Of a stretch of 64,000 bases of DNA, positions 29,181 through 39,298 are shown piece by piece. Below the pieces are notes generated by a model. It did not search any database, was not told the origin of the DNA, and was given only the letters and a program-made list of their open reading frames with translations. This DNA is from Herbaspirillum huttiense (lineage in GTDB: Bacteria; Pseudomonadota; Gammaproteobacteria; Burkholderiales; Burkholderiaceae_D), in NCBI RefSeq assembly GCF_004367745.1, contig NZ_CP037993.1:1612001-1676000 (forward strand), given 5' to 3'. The translations under genes and the position numbers were made by a program. Numbering within the stretch: the stretch's first letter is position 1; every line of letters begins with the position of its first letter.

Positions 29181-31502
29181 ATGAAAACCAAGGATATCCC
29201 CGAAGAAGCGACGTTCGACGAATACAACAATGCTGCCGGCGGCTGGGGCTCGGTCAAGGCGCTGGGTGCCATCCTGCAGCAGGAGCACGTCATCGCCACC
29301 GGCACGCGCATCCTCATGAAGCAGAACAAGCCGGACGGCTTTGCCTGCGTCAGCTGTTCCTGGGCCAAGCCGGCTGATCCGCATCTGTTTGAATTCTGCG
29401 AGAACGGTGCCAAGGCCACCGCCTGGGAAATTACCGGCAAGCGCGCCACCCCCGAATTCTTCGCCCAGCATACCGTCGCCGAGATGGAAAGCTGGAACGA
29501 TCTCGAACTGGAATCCACCGGCCGCATCACCGAGCCCATGAAATACGATGCCGCCAGCGACCGCTACCTGCCGGTCTCGTGGAACGAAGCCTTCGATGAC
29601 ATCGCGGCGCAACTGCGTGCCATGGATCCGAAGAAGGTGGTGTTCTACGCGTCGGGCCGGGCCTCGCTGGAGACCTCGTACATGTATCAGCTGATCGCAC
29701 GCATGTACGGCACCAATAACCTGCCCGACAGTTCCAACATGTGCCACGAGTCCACTTCCGTGGCACTGCCGCAGACCATCGGCGTGCCCGTGGGTACGGT
29801 CAGGCTGGACGATTTCGAGCAGACGGGGTGCATCCTCTTCTTCGGCCACAACACCGGCACCAATGCGCCGCGCATGCTGCATCAGCTGGAAGAGGCGCGC
29901 AAGCGCGGCGTACCGGTGATCACCTTCAATCCCTTGCGCGAGCGCGGACTGGAACGCTTCGTCAACCCGCAATCGCCCAAGGAGATGATCACCCCGGCGC
30001 ACACCGATATCAGTTCGCAATATCTGCAGATCAGGATTGGCGGCGACACGGCGGCCGCCATCGGCATGGCCAAGCGCATCCTGGAACGTGACGAACGCGC
30101 CCGCACGCAAGGCTTGCCGCGCCTGCTGGACCAGGCCTTCATTGATGAGCACACCAGCGGCTTCGAGGAGTTCGCCGCCGCTGCGCGTGCCGCCGAGTGG
30201 GCCGAGATCGAACGCCACGCCGGCGTCTCGCGCGCAGAGCTGGAGCTGGCGGCCGATACCTATGCCGCTGCGGAAAGTGCCATGCTCATGTATGGCATGG
30301 GCATTACCCAGCATCGTGAAGCGGTGCGTGCCATCCACATGCTGACCAATCTGCTGCTCATGCGCGGCAATATCGGCAAGCCGGGCGCGGGCATCTGCCC
30401 CATCCGCGGCCATTCCAACGTGCAGGGCCAGCGCACCGTGGGCATCACCGAAAAACCGGAGATGGTGCCCAATGACAAGCTGCGCGCGCTCTATCATTTC
30501 GAGCCACCGATGGAAAAGGGCCTCAACACGGTGGAAGCCTGCGAAAAGATTCGTGATGGCGAACTGTCCGCCTTCTTCATGCTGGGCGGGAATTTCGTGC
30601 GGGCCATTCCCGATCATGGGGTGATGGAACCCGCCTGGCGCAAGCTGCCGCTGACGGTGCAGGTGGTGACGCACTTCAACCGTTCCTGCGTCATCCATGG
30701 CAAGACGTCCTACGTGTTGCCCTGCCTCGGCCGCATCGAGATCGACCAGCAACGCGGCGGCGAGCAGGTTGTGTCAGTGGAAGACAGCACCGGCTGCATG
30801 CATGGCTCGCGCGGCCGTGTCAAACCGGCCTCGCCGCATCTGCTGTCGGAACCGGCCATCCTGGCCGAACTGGCCAAGCGACTGCTGCCGGTCAATCCGC
30901 AGGTGGACTGGGATGCGTGGGTTGGCGACTACGCCCTGATTCGCGATGCCATCGAGGCCACCTATCCTGACATCTTCCGCGACTTCAATGCACGCATGTG
31001 GACGCCAGGCGGTTTCGCGCGCCCGCTGGCGGCGCGCGAACGGCAATGGAAGACTCCCAACGGCAAGGCCAATTTCAAGACCCCAGACGGCTTTGATCCT
31101 GATCCCGACATGCCTGGCGATGCCCCCGGCGTGTTGCGGCTCATGACCACGCGCGGTGACAGTCAATTCAATACGACCGTCTATTCGCTGGATGACCGCT
31201 TCCGTGGGGTGTGGGGCACGCGTCGCGTGCTGCTGATGAATCTGCGCGATTTGCAGCAGCAGGCATTGGGCGCAGGGGATTTCGTCACGGCCGAGACGTT
31301 GTCGGATGACGGCGTGCAGCGCCGCGTCGAGCATTTGCGCGTGGAGCCTTTCGATATTCCGGTGGGCTGCGTGATGGGTTATTTTCCTGAACTCAACCGG
31401 CTCATCCCGCTGTTCCACCATGCACGCGGCAGCAAGGTGCCGGCGGCGAAGTCGATTCCGATTCGCTTGATTCCGGAGATTGGGGAGCCGGTGTTGTCCT
31501 GA
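29181..31502 (+). CDS. FdhF/YdeP family molybdopterin oxidoreductase
   Basis: A 773-residue protein with the YdeP-type layout: N-terminal FACVSCSWAKP (two cysteines, not a canonical 4Fe-4S formate dehydrogenase set), molybdopterin domains (SGRASLETSYMYQL, FFGHNTGTNAPRML, MLMYGMGITQH, PGAGICPIRGHSNVQGQRTVG) and C-terminal dinucleotide-binding domain (SQFNTTVYSLDDRFRG). In E. coli YdeP contributes to acid resistance; its substrate is unknown. ATG 29181 has GGAGA 6-7 nt upstream. No fdhD or electron-transfer subunit is adjacent. Confidence 0.9.
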   Translation: MKTKDIPEEATFDEYNNAAGGWGSVKALGAILQQEHVIATGTRILMKQNKPDGFACVSCSWAKPADPHLFEFCENGAKATAWEITGKRATPEFFAQHTVAEMESWNDLELESTGRITEPMKYDAASDRYLPVSWNEAFDDIAAQLRAMDPKKVVFYASGRASLETSYMYQLIARMYGTNNLPDSSNMCHESTSVALPQTIGVPVGTVRLDDFEQTGCILFFGHNTGTNAPRMLHQLEEARKRGVPVITFNPLRERGLERFVNPQSPKEMITPAHTDISSQYLQIRIGGDTAAAIGMAKRILERDERARTQGLPRLLDQAFIDEHTSGFEEFAAAARAAEWAEIERHAGVSRAELELAADTYAAAESAMLMYGMGITQHREAVRAIHMLTNLLLMRGNIGKPGAGICPIRGHSNVQGQRTVGITEKPEMVPNDKLRALYHFEPPMEKGLNTVEACEKIRDGELSAFFMLGGNFVRAIPDHGVMEPAWRKLPLTVQVVTHFNRSCVIHGKTSYVLPCLGRIEIDQQRGGEQVVSVEDSTGCMHGSRGRVKPASPHLLSEPAILAELAKRLLPVNPQVDWDAWVGDYALIRDAIEATYPDIFRDFNARMWTPGGFARPLAARERQWKTPNGKANFKTPDGFDPDPDMPGDAPGVLRLMTTRGDSQFNTTVYSLDDRFRGVWGTRRVLLMNLRDLQQQALGAGDFVTAETLSDDGVQRRVEHLRVEPFDIPVGCVMGYFPELNRLIPLFHHARGSKVPAAKSIPIRLIPEIGEPVLS

Positions 31503-31600
31503 CGATCAATAGTGGAGTTTTCGAGAACGAGCGAGTCAATTGGTGTCCTCGCTTGCCGCCGGGAAAAGTGGCTGGCAAGCTTGCGCCCTGACTCGGATTA

Positions 31601-31650
31601 ATAAGTCCAAGTCTAATAATTTGAAAAAATACTGATGTTGGACTTATAAT
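31601..31650 (+). promoter_or_regulatory. Toxin-antitoxin promoter and operator
   Basis: TTGAAA (31621-31626), 18-nt spacer, TATAAT (31645-31650). An exact inverted repeat, ATAAGTCCAA (31601-31610) and TTGGACTTAT (31638-31647), flanks the -35 and runs into the -10, a good place for autorepression by the XRE antitoxin. Transcription would start about 31657, next to ATG 31659. Confidence 0.75.
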
Positions 31651-31658
31651 TTAAGCGC

Positions 31659-31913
31659 ATGAACTCGATCAAGTGGCATCCCAGGGCGATCAAGCAGTTA
31701 ATGAAGATCAACCGTTCCGACCAGATCAAGATCAAGGATGCAACCGCCAAGCTGGCACAAATGCCGCATTGCCTGCAAGTGAAATCGCTGACGAATCATC
31801 CGTGCCAATTTCGCCTTCGGGTTGGCCATTATCGAGTCTTCTTCAACTTTGATGGCACTGTCCGCATTGTCTATATCGAGGAAGTGAGCAAGCGCGATGA
31901 CCGCACGTACTAA
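31659..31913 (+). CDS. RelE/ParE-superfamily toxin
   Basis: An 84-residue basic protein with the RelE-like pattern W-H-P-x-A-x-K-Q-L, central LKSLTNHP-type VKSLTNHPCQFRLRVGHYRVFF and C-terminal VRIVYIEEVSKRDDRTY. Relatives cleave mRNA on the ribosome. It overlaps the antitoxin gene by 17 nt and precedes it, the HigBA-like gene order. A near-consensus promoter places the RNA start at the ATG, and no Shine-Dalgarno is present. Confidence 0.85.
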   Translation: MNSIKWHPRAIKQLMKINRSDQIKIKDATAKLAQMPHCLQVKSLTNHPCQFRLRVGHYRVFFNFDGTVRIVYIEEVSKRDDRTY

Positions 31914-32229
31914 CACTCAAATTATTCACGGCGCAGATGGAAGACCTGCCTTCGTCGTGATCCCTTACGCAGATTATGTCAGGGAGCATCCGCAAGAGGA
32001 CGAGCCTTATGTTCCGCATGAGGTGGTGTCGATGATGGTTGACCACCAATGGACCGCCATCCGCAGCTGGCGCGAACATCTGAATCTGACCCAGCAAGAA
32101 GTCGCTGCCCGCATCGGTATCTCGCAGTCTGCCTATGCGCAGCAGGAAAGCAGCAAACGCTTGCGTCCAATGTCCCTCGAAAGAATTGCCGCGGCGCTTG
32201 GCCTGAGCGTCGAACAGCTCGATTTCTGA
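31897..32229 (+). CDS. XRE-family antitoxin
   Basis: A 110-residue protein. Residues 1-50 resemble a Phd-like segment (GRPAFVVIPYADYVRE), residues 53-105 a helix-turn-helix (LNLTQQEVAARIGISQSAYAQQESSKRLRPMSLERIAAALGL). It should neutralise the RelE-like toxin encoded just upstream and repress the operon through the palindrome near 31601-31647. Confidence 0.85.
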   Translation: MTARTNTQIIHGADGRPAFVVIPYADYVREHPQEDEPYVPHEVVSMMVDHQWTAIRSWREHLNLTQQEVAARIGISQSAYAQQESSKRLRPMSLERIAAALGLSVEQLDF

Positions 32230-32244
32230 CGCAACCTACCACAA

Positions 32245-32271
32245 GAAAAAAGGCCCCGCCAAAGCGGGGCC
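32245..32271 (-). terminator. Intrinsic terminator, minus strand (downstream of ansB)
   Basis: GGCCCCGC and GCGGGGCC (32252-32271) with a U tract on the minus strand (A run 32245-32251). It lies 130 nt after the asparaginase stop and also separates it from the toxin-antitoxin pair. Confidence 0.7.
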
Positions 32272-32401
32272 AAGAGGGAACTGAGGAAACCTCAGGGTTA
32301 CAACACAAAAACACCTTGCGTACTGCTGTTCAGCTATTGGCTGATAAAAAATTTATATTGTTTATAAATTATCGTAAATCAGCCGTCGGAAATTTCTCCG
32401 G

Positions 32402-33706
<1,305 letters not shown>

Positions 33707-33757
33707 AAAAAAAAGACCGCTCGCGCGGCCCCTGGTACAGGAACGCCCGGCGGTCCG
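33707..33757 (-). terminator. Probable terminator after the GGDEF gene
   Basis: On the minus strand GACCGC (33755-33750) pairs with GCGGTC (33720-33715), with further GC pairing inside the long loop, followed by a U8 tract. Confidence 0.55.
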
Positions 33758-34825
33758 TCAGAAGAATTCCACCGTATCGTTGGTCGTGATGCCCGAACGC
33801 AGCACGCCGGAATTCACCAGTTCCTGGTAGTAGCAGATGCGGTTGCGGCCGCTCTTCTTGGCGTGATACAGCGCCTGGTCGGCATGGCCCAGGATCACCA
33901 CCGGCGTTTCGCGCGCGATGTTGACGAAGCCCAGGCTCACCGTGACCTTGCCGACCTGCGGGAAATCATATTCCTGCACGTTCTGGCGGAAGCGGTCGAA
34001 GATCTTGCGCGCATCGGTGAGGGTGGTCGAGCGCAGCAGGATCACGAATTCCTCGCCGCCGAAACGGAAGATGCGGTCATGCGCCCGGAACGAAGCGCGC
34101 AGGATGTTGGCCACCAGGATCAGCACTTCATCGCCATACAGGTGGCCGTAGCGGTCATTGACCTGCTTGAAGTGATCGATGTCGACCACCCCCAGCCAGT
34201 GGCCCTTGGGTTCGTCATTGCTGTCGTGCCGGCGTTCGTCGCGGTCCACGGAATGGGCTTCGTGCGGCGCGATGGCGAAGGCGTAGCGGGTGAATTGCTC
34301 GTCGAAGGTCTTGCGGTTGAACAGGCCGGTAAGCGCGTCGCGTTCGCTGTAATCCAGCAGGCTCTGGTAATTGCAATAGACGTGGAAGATGCCGCGGATC
34401 ACATCCAGCATGGTCGCTGCAAAGGGCTGCTGGCTGCGGATCTCCAGGCAGGAATTCATCTTCCCATGCAGCCAGACCGGCAGCCACAGTACGTGTTCGC
34501 CCTCGGGCGTGGTTTCGTCGAACTCGTTGAGATGATTGCGGATACAGGCCAGCATGGCCGGATAGGCCGACAGCGGTTCCTTGGGATCGTCGCTGGTCAG
34601 TTCGGCGATGGTGTGGACCGTGCCATCGCGGATGACCATCTTTTCCTGCACGAAGTATTCATCGCGCAGCGTGAAGATGTCGAGCATGCGGATGGTCTCG
34701 ACCTCAGTGAGCTGATACAGCGCGGAGATGACGGAGATGGCCAGGCGGGAGTGCTCCCGGTGGGCCGTGATTTCTACCAGATGCTTGAGCAGCGGTTTTT
34801 TCATCTCGTCGTCGATGTCCTGCAT
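33758..34825 (-). CDS. Diguanylate cyclase (GGDEF domain)
   Basis: A 355-residue cytoplasmic protein. Residues 1-150 are an unrecognised sensory region without TM segments; the GGDEF domain starts at ERDALTGLFNRKTF. The active site reads RFGGEEF, a functional variant, and RAHD sits five residues before it, so the inhibitory I-site (RxxD) is intact. It should make c-di-GMP from GTP under product inhibition. An ATG seven codons downstream is an alternative start. Confidence 0.93.
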   Translation of the reverse strand: MQDIDDEMKKPLLKHLVEITAHREHSRLAISVISALYQLTEVETIRMLDIFTLRDEYFVQEKMVIRDGTVHTIAELTSDDPKEPLSAYPAMLACIRNHLNEFDETTPEGEHVLWLPVWLHGKMNSCLEIRSQQPFAATMLDVIRGIFHVYCNYQSLLDYSERDALTGLFNRKTFDEQFTRYAFAIAPHEAHSVDRDERRHDSNDEPKGHWLGVVDIDHFKQVNDRYGHLYGDEVLILVANILRASFRAHDRIFRFGGEEFVILLRSTTLTDARKIFDRFRQNVQEYDFPQVGKVTVSLGFVNIARETPVVILGHADQALYHAKKSGRNRICYYQELVNSGVLRSGITTNDTVEFF

Positions 34826-35290
34826 GAGCCCATTGTTCTATGTATGGTCGGTACTCGGCTGTGCTTGCCCGGCGTCTTCGACTGCGGGCTGGCTGACATG
34901 CCATCAAGCAGTGCCCGGCCATTGGCAGGAGCGTAGTCAGGAGCAAGGCATGTCGCAGCGGAATGAAGACGATCCCGGTGCAAGATTCACGCCATCAAGC
35001 TAGCACGGAAGCACAAGGATTTTACAGGCGGCAAGCATGGGAATGAAGCAGTTTCTGCATGTCACTGCAGAAAATTTGCGCTTTGATTGCCGCATGGAAA
35101 CTTTAGATCTCGCGTGACTTTCACTTACGTGGGGCTTGGTGAGTATTGCGTGCGTTCTTGCCAGCCAATCCCGCAGTATCAGGCTGAAGCCCAGGCGTAT
35201 GGCGGAATTGCGGCGATGCGTCATTTTCAGGGAGGCACGTCGTCAGCTTCTCAGCTGCCGAAAATCGATGAGCGGTTTTTGGGGTTTACT
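34826..35290. other. Intergenic region upstream of the diguanylate cyclase
   Basis: About 465 nt before the lpxO terminator. Short ORFs here have poor codon use. No promoter, hairpin or RNA family was recognised. Confidence 0.45.
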
Positions 35291-35293
35291 TAC

Positions 35294-35321
35294 AAAAAAT
35301 CGCCGGGCAACAGCCGGCGAT
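35294..35321 (-). terminator. Intrinsic terminator after the lpxO-like gene
   Basis: ATCGCCGG (35299-35306) pairs with CCGGCGAT (35314-35321), followed on the minus strand by a U6 tract. Confidence 0.75.
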
Positions 35322-35384
35322 ATTTGTTTATATCATTTGTAATAGTGTTCCGGATTTCCGATTGCAGGAGCCCGGTTTGCTGCT

Positions 35385-36284
35385 TCAGGCATAAATGATC
35401 AGCAGCGCCACTGCGATGATCAGAGCGAACTTGGTGATCTTGTAGACGGTCTTGTTCCAGTTCTTGAAGCGGCGGCGATACTGCCCGGCCAGCCAGACGA
35501 AGCGGAACAGCTTGTTGACGCGTCCGGTCTGGTCGCCGGTCTCATTGGGCGAGGCAGCGGCGGTCATCATGGTGCGGCCGAGGAAGCCATTGATGGCTTC
35601 TGCCCAACGATAGCGCAGCGGACGCTCGACATCGCAGAAGAGGATGATACGGTTCGTCTCGGAGCCGTTCTGTGCCCAGTGGATGAAGGTCTCATCGAAC
35701 ACCACGCTCTGACCATCGCGCCAGCTGTAACGCTGGCCGTCGACTTCGATGAAGCAGCGGTCGTCGTTGGGCGTGACCAGGCCCAGGTGGTAGCGCAGCG
35801 AACCGGCGAAGGGATCGCGGTGCGGATTGAGCGTGCCGCCCGGAGCCAGTTCGGCAAACATGGCGGCCTTCACCGACGGGATGCGCTTGAGGATTTCCAC
35901 GGTCTTGGGGCAGAACTTCTCGGCCGAGGGATGGCTGGCGTTGTACCACTTCAAATAGAAACGCTTCCAGCCTGCCTTGAAGAAGGAGTTGAAGCCGGCA
36001 TCGTCATTCTTTTCCGCCGCCTTGATCTTGGCCATTTCACGCAGGGCCACGGCTTCGTCGCGGATCACTTCCCAGTTCTGGTCGATGAGGGCGAGGTCAT
36101 CGAACTGCTTCACGGCCGGGTAGGGCACCGCCGGTACGCGCGAAAAGGCGTACATGAACAGGTTGATCGGCGACATGATCGAGGAGTGATCGAAGAACTG
36201 CCGCAGGAAGGGCAGGCGCACGCGTCCACGGAAATGGATGAACAGGATGGAAAACAGATAGATGAAGACAATTGCCCACTTCAT
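35385..36284 (-). CDS. LpxO-like lipid A / aspartyl-asparaginyl beta-hydroxylase
   Basis: A 299-residue protein. An N-terminal hydrophobic anchor (residues 2-18) and a C-terminal one (about 278-298) flank an Fe(II)/2-oxoglutarate dioxygenase domain with NPHRDPFAGSLRYHLGL and VFDETFIHWAQN, which hold the iron and cosubstrate ligands. LpxO 2-hydroxylates a secondary acyl chain of lipid A at the inner membrane. AAAGGA precedes ATG 36284. Some family members modify proteins, so the lipid A role is probable, not certain. Confidence 0.87.
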   Translation of the reverse strand: MKWAIVFIYLFSILFIHFRGRVRLPFLRQFFDHSSIMSPINLFMYAFSRVPAVPYPAVKQFDDLALIDQNWEVIRDEAVALREMAKIKAAEKNDDAGFNSFFKAGWKRFYLKWYNASHPSAEKFCPKTVEILKRIPSVKAAMFAELAPGGTLNPHRDPFAGSLRYHLGLVTPNDDRCFIEVDGQRYSWRDGQSVVFDETFIHWAQNGSETNRIILFCDVERPLRYRWAEAINGFLGRTMMTAAASPNETGDQTGRVNKLFRFVWLAGQYRRRFKNWNKTVYKITKFALIIAVALLIIYA

Positions 36285-36619
36285 TGCAGGGTCCTTTGAT
36301 GTTGCCGGCCTTTTCATATCAAATGAAGGAAAAGGCTGAGACGGATATCCGTCTATATGGGGTCAGGGCCGGGAAGATCAACGACAGCGCTCCGCCAATG
36401 GCGGAACGGCTGACAGCAAACCAGGCTGGAAGACGCCGTGATGCTGCAAGATGCGCGATGATGAGCTGAAATCCCGGTGGCTGCGCACGCCCGGCAGGAT
36501 GCCGGCAACGCAGAGCAAGCGAGGATTCTACACCAAGGGCTCGTCAGAGTTTGTAAGGGCGCTGATTGCCCTATGTGAAGATTCCTGCAACAAACGCATG
36601 CGCTGACCCAGATCAAGCG
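36285..36619. other. Intergenic region between dadA and the lpxO-like gene
   Basis: No gene seen. CCGCCAATGGCGG near 36390 is a small hairpin without a T tract. The promoter of the lpxO-like gene should lie here. Confidence 0.4.
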
Positions 36620-36621
36620 GG

Positions 36622-36650
36622 CAAAAAAAAGGACCGGGCAATCCGGTCCT
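36622..36650 (-). terminator. Intrinsic terminator after dadA
   Basis: AGGACCGG (36630-36637) pairs with CCGGTCCT (36643-36650); the minus strand then has a U8 tract. Confidence 0.82.
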
Positions 36651-36673
36651 TTCCAGGGGGTGAACGAAAACGC

Positions 36674-37984
36674 TCAAGCGGCCTGGGTCACCACCTGGCG
36701 CGCACGGTTCCAGCGCGGCAGGCCGGTGAAGGCGAAATCGATTTCCGGCACGTGGCCGGAGACGATCTCGGCGATCGCGCGGCCGGAGCCGCAGCCCATG
36801 GTCCAGCCCAGCGTGCCGTGGCCGGTGTTGAGGTACAGGTTGGCGAACTTGGTCTTGCCCACGTAGGGGACGTTGGACGGGGTCAGCGGGCGCAGGCCGG
36901 TCCAGTAGGTCGGGTTCTCGTAGTCGCAGCCATCCGGGAACAGTTCACGGGTGCGGCGGGTGATGGCTTCGCAGCGGGTGGTGTTCAGTTCACGGGTGTA
37001 GCCGTTCAGTTCGCAGGTACCGGCCACGCGCAGGCGGTCACCCAGGCGCGAGACCACCAGCTTGTAGCCGTCGTCGGTGAGCGAGACGGTGGGGGCGGCG
37101 TCCGGATTGGTGATCTGGTAGGTGGCCGAATAGCCCTTGCCTGGGTAGAGCAGCAGGTCGATGCCCAGCGGCTTGACCAACTGCTGCGAGAAGCTGCCCA
37201 TGGCGACCACGAAGGTATCGGCCTTCAGGACTTCATGGCGGCCGTCCGGGTTGATGACTTCCACGCCGGTCACGCGGGCGGCGGCACCAGCGCCTTCGGT
37301 GATCAGGCGGGTGATGCTGGTGGAATAGCGGAATTCGACGCCGGCTTCTTCGCTCTTCTTGGCCAGGCCGGTGGTGAGCTTGAAGACGTCGCCCGATTCA
37401 TCGGTGGCGGTGAAGTCGCCGCCGACGATCTTGTTGCGGATCGAAGCCAGTGCCGGTTCGATGCGCACCACTTCATCGGCACCGATGGATTCGCGCGGGC
37501 AGCCCAGGTCGCGCATGAGCTTGGCGGCGGGCAGCGAGTCCTGGAATTCCTTTTCTTCGGTGTAGAAGTGCAGGATGCCGCGGGTCAGGTGGTCGTACTG
37601 GATGCCGGTGTCAGCGCGCACGGCTTGCAGGGTCTGGCGGCTGTATTCGCACAGGGCGACAATGTTGCGGATGTTCTCGTCGGTGCGGGCGGCGGTGCAT
37701 TCACGCAGGAAGGCCACGGCCCACTTCCACTGCAGCCATTCGGGACGGAAGCGATAGAGCAGCGGGGCGTCTTCCTTGCCCAGCCATTTGAGGACCTTCA
37801 TCGGGGCGGCCGGATTGGCCCAGGGTTCCGCGTGCGAGACCGAGATCTGGCAGCCGTTGGCGAAGCTGGTTTCCTGCGCCGCGCCGGGCTGGCGGTCGAT
37901 GACAGTGACGTCGTAGCCCTGCTTTTTCAGGAACCAGGCGGAAGCGGTTCCGATAATGCCTGCGCCCAATACGATCACTTTCAT
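36674..37984 (-). CDS. dadA: D-amino acid dehydrogenase
   Basis: A 436-residue FAD enzyme that oxidises D-amino acids, mainly D-alanine, at the membrane and passes electrons to the respiratory chain. VIVLGAGIIGTASAWFL is the dinucleotide-binding fold at the N-terminus; YWTGLRPLTPSNVPYVG and NTGHGTLGWTMGCGSG are typical of DadA. ATG 37984 follows GGGAGAGTGAG. No alanine racemase gene (dadX) is adjacent. AT-rich DNA at 38085-38175 upstream may hold a regulated promoter. Confidence 0.94.
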   Translation of the reverse strand: MKVIVLGAGIIGTASAWFLKKQGYDVTVIDRQPGAAQETSFANGCQISVSHAEPWANPAAPMKVLKWLGKEDAPLLYRFRPEWLQWKWAVAFLRECTAARTDENIRNIVALCEYSRQTLQAVRADTGIQYDHLTRGILHFYTEEKEFQDSLPAAKLMRDLGCPRESIGADEVVRIEPALASIRNKIVGGDFTATDESGDVFKLTTGLAKKSEEAGVEFRYSTSITRLITEGAGAAARVTGVEVINPDGRHEVLKADTFVVAMGSFSQQLVKPLGIDLLLYPGKGYSATYQITNPDAAPTVSLTDDGYKLVVSRLGDRLRVAGTCELNGYTRELNTTRCEAITRRTRELFPDGCDYENPTYWTGLRPLTPSNVPYVGKTKFANLYLNTGHGTLGWTMGCGSGRAIAEIVSGHVPEIDFAFTGLPRWNRARQVVTQAA

Positions 37985-38176
37985 CTCACTCTCCCGGTTT
38001 TGCATGAACTTGCTGTGGTTGTTCGGACGTTCGCATTTGCGAAATCAAATGCGAACAATGCAAGCATTGTAAGAAAAGCGTGATTGCCGATGTGATCAAT
38101 ACTGGCTGGAATTTTTATGAATAAAAAGGCTGTTGCAATATTTTTATTCAAAAGAAAAAGAAAAATCCAGCAAGAT

Positions 38177-38605
38177 TTACATTTTTGAAGATGTGAAGCG
38201 CGCCATCTCTTCCGCCACGGCGCGCTCGACCGTTTCGGTGAGGGCATCGCGCAGGCCTTCCCTGACGCGCTGCATCACGATATCGGAAAGATGGTCCAGC
38301 GCCAGCGCCATCTGGTCCTGCAGGTGTTGGTGCAGCACGGTATCGACGCGTTCCAGCAGGCTTTGCAGGACGTTTTCGCGGATTTCCTGTTCCCACTGGC
38401 GGTATTGTTCGGCGGCCGGGGTCACCGGGGGCAGGGGTGCCATCACCGGGGCCGCCGCTGCGGGCGCCTGGTAATGGGTATTCGCGGGCTGGGTGTGGAA
38501 GGCGCCCGGCTGCATGGGGGCGGCGTAATCCGGAGCGGGGGACGCGGCCGGTGCGAGCGGAATGATCTCGGTGAGCAGGGGGATGCTGTTGTCGTCGTGG
38601 TTCAT
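38177..38605 (-). CDS. Conserved hypothetical protein (DUF2486-like)
   Basis: A 142-residue protein. The first 65 residues are Pro/Ala-rich and disordered; residues ~68-138 are a predicted helical or coiled-coil region (ENVLQSLLERVDTVLHQHLQDQMALALDHL). It follows holC by 22 nt, the position of DUF2486 genes in many betaproteobacteria. Function unknown. Confidence 0.75.
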   Translation of the reverse strand: MNHDDNSIPLLTEIIPLAPAASPAPDYAAPMQPGAFHTQPANTHYQAPAAAAPVMAPLPPVTPAAEQYRQWEQEIRENVLQSLLERVDTVLHQHLQDQMALALDHLSDIVMQRVREGLRDALTETVERAVAEEMARFTSSKM

Positions 38606-38627
38606 GGCGTGAGCGGGCGGGGCGGGC

Positions 38628-39047
38628 TCAGGCGGCCACGTGGTGCGAGAGGGGATAGCCGCGTTCCTTGTAGAAACGGTAGCGGTCGCGGCCGGCGGCC
38701 TTGTCGGCGTCGTCGGCGGAAATGATTTCCAGGAGGCGTTCGAAGCGCGCGAAATGCGCGGGGGTGTCGCTGCCCAGGTTGATGAGGATCTGGTGGTGCG
38801 GCAGGTCGGCGCTGTCGTCGGCGGTCAGGATGATGGGCGTCTGCGCGGCCAGCGGGTCACCGGCCATCACGTGCGGCAGGAAATCCTGCTCGGACAAGCT
38901 CCAGAGCGCCTGGTCCAGCTGCTGCAATTCGGCACGGTTGGGGGTGCGCAGTACCAGGGTGGCGCCGGAAGCGCGCGCCTTGCGCACCAGACGGCACACG
39001 TAGGCGATCTTTTGCGGGACGTTGCTGTGAAAGTCGATTCGGGTCAT
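38628..39047 (-). CDS. holC: DNA polymerase III chi subunit
   Basis: A 139-residue protein with RIDFHSNVP at the start, Y-V-C-R-L-V-R-K-A and ILINLGSDTPAHFARFERLLEII, all characteristic of HolC. Chi links the clamp loader to single-strand binding protein. Usually holC follows pepA; here a T6SS cargo operon lies upstream instead. Confidence 0.92.
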   Translation of the reverse strand: MTRIDFHSNVPQKIAYVCRLVRKARASGATLVLRTPNRAELQQLDQALWSLSEQDFLPHVMAGDPLAAQTPIILTADDSADLPHHQILINLGSDTPAHFARFERLLEIISADDADKAAGRDRYRFYKERGYPLSHHVAA

Positions 39048-39153
39048 CCCGTCAGTATAGTGGGTCGCGGTGCAGCAGGCTATCGGAGTGCCGAAGAAGG
39101 CCCCTGTCCGCCGGACTTTGGTAGTGGTTCCCGTCAGGTGAGTCGATCTTTTT

Positions 39154-39298
39154 CGAGAAATGGGGCTTGATTGCTTGAGGGTAATCTGCTTTGCCGCTTG
39201 TCAAATTTAGACTCCTTTCACTCCAAAATGTCAGCACTTCTTGATCGAGCGCTGATGGGCTTTGGAGCGAGCGTTGGCGACTGATGGAAGGAGCAAAA
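39154..39298 (+). promoter_or_regulatory. Upstream region shared with T6SS cargo operon 1
   Basis: This 145-nt segment matches 6297-6153 (minus strand) with equal length and many identical words (GATTGCTTGAGGG, GAGCGCTGATGGGCT, GGAAGGAGCAAA). It probably provides the promoter and Shine-Dalgarno. The exact promoter hexamers could not be assigned. Confidence 0.65.

Noticed and set aside
29181-31502. Annotation as a formate dehydrogenase
   Set aside because: Lacks the N-terminal 4Fe-4S cysteine set and a Sec/Cys context of FdhF; the YdeP-type layout fits better.
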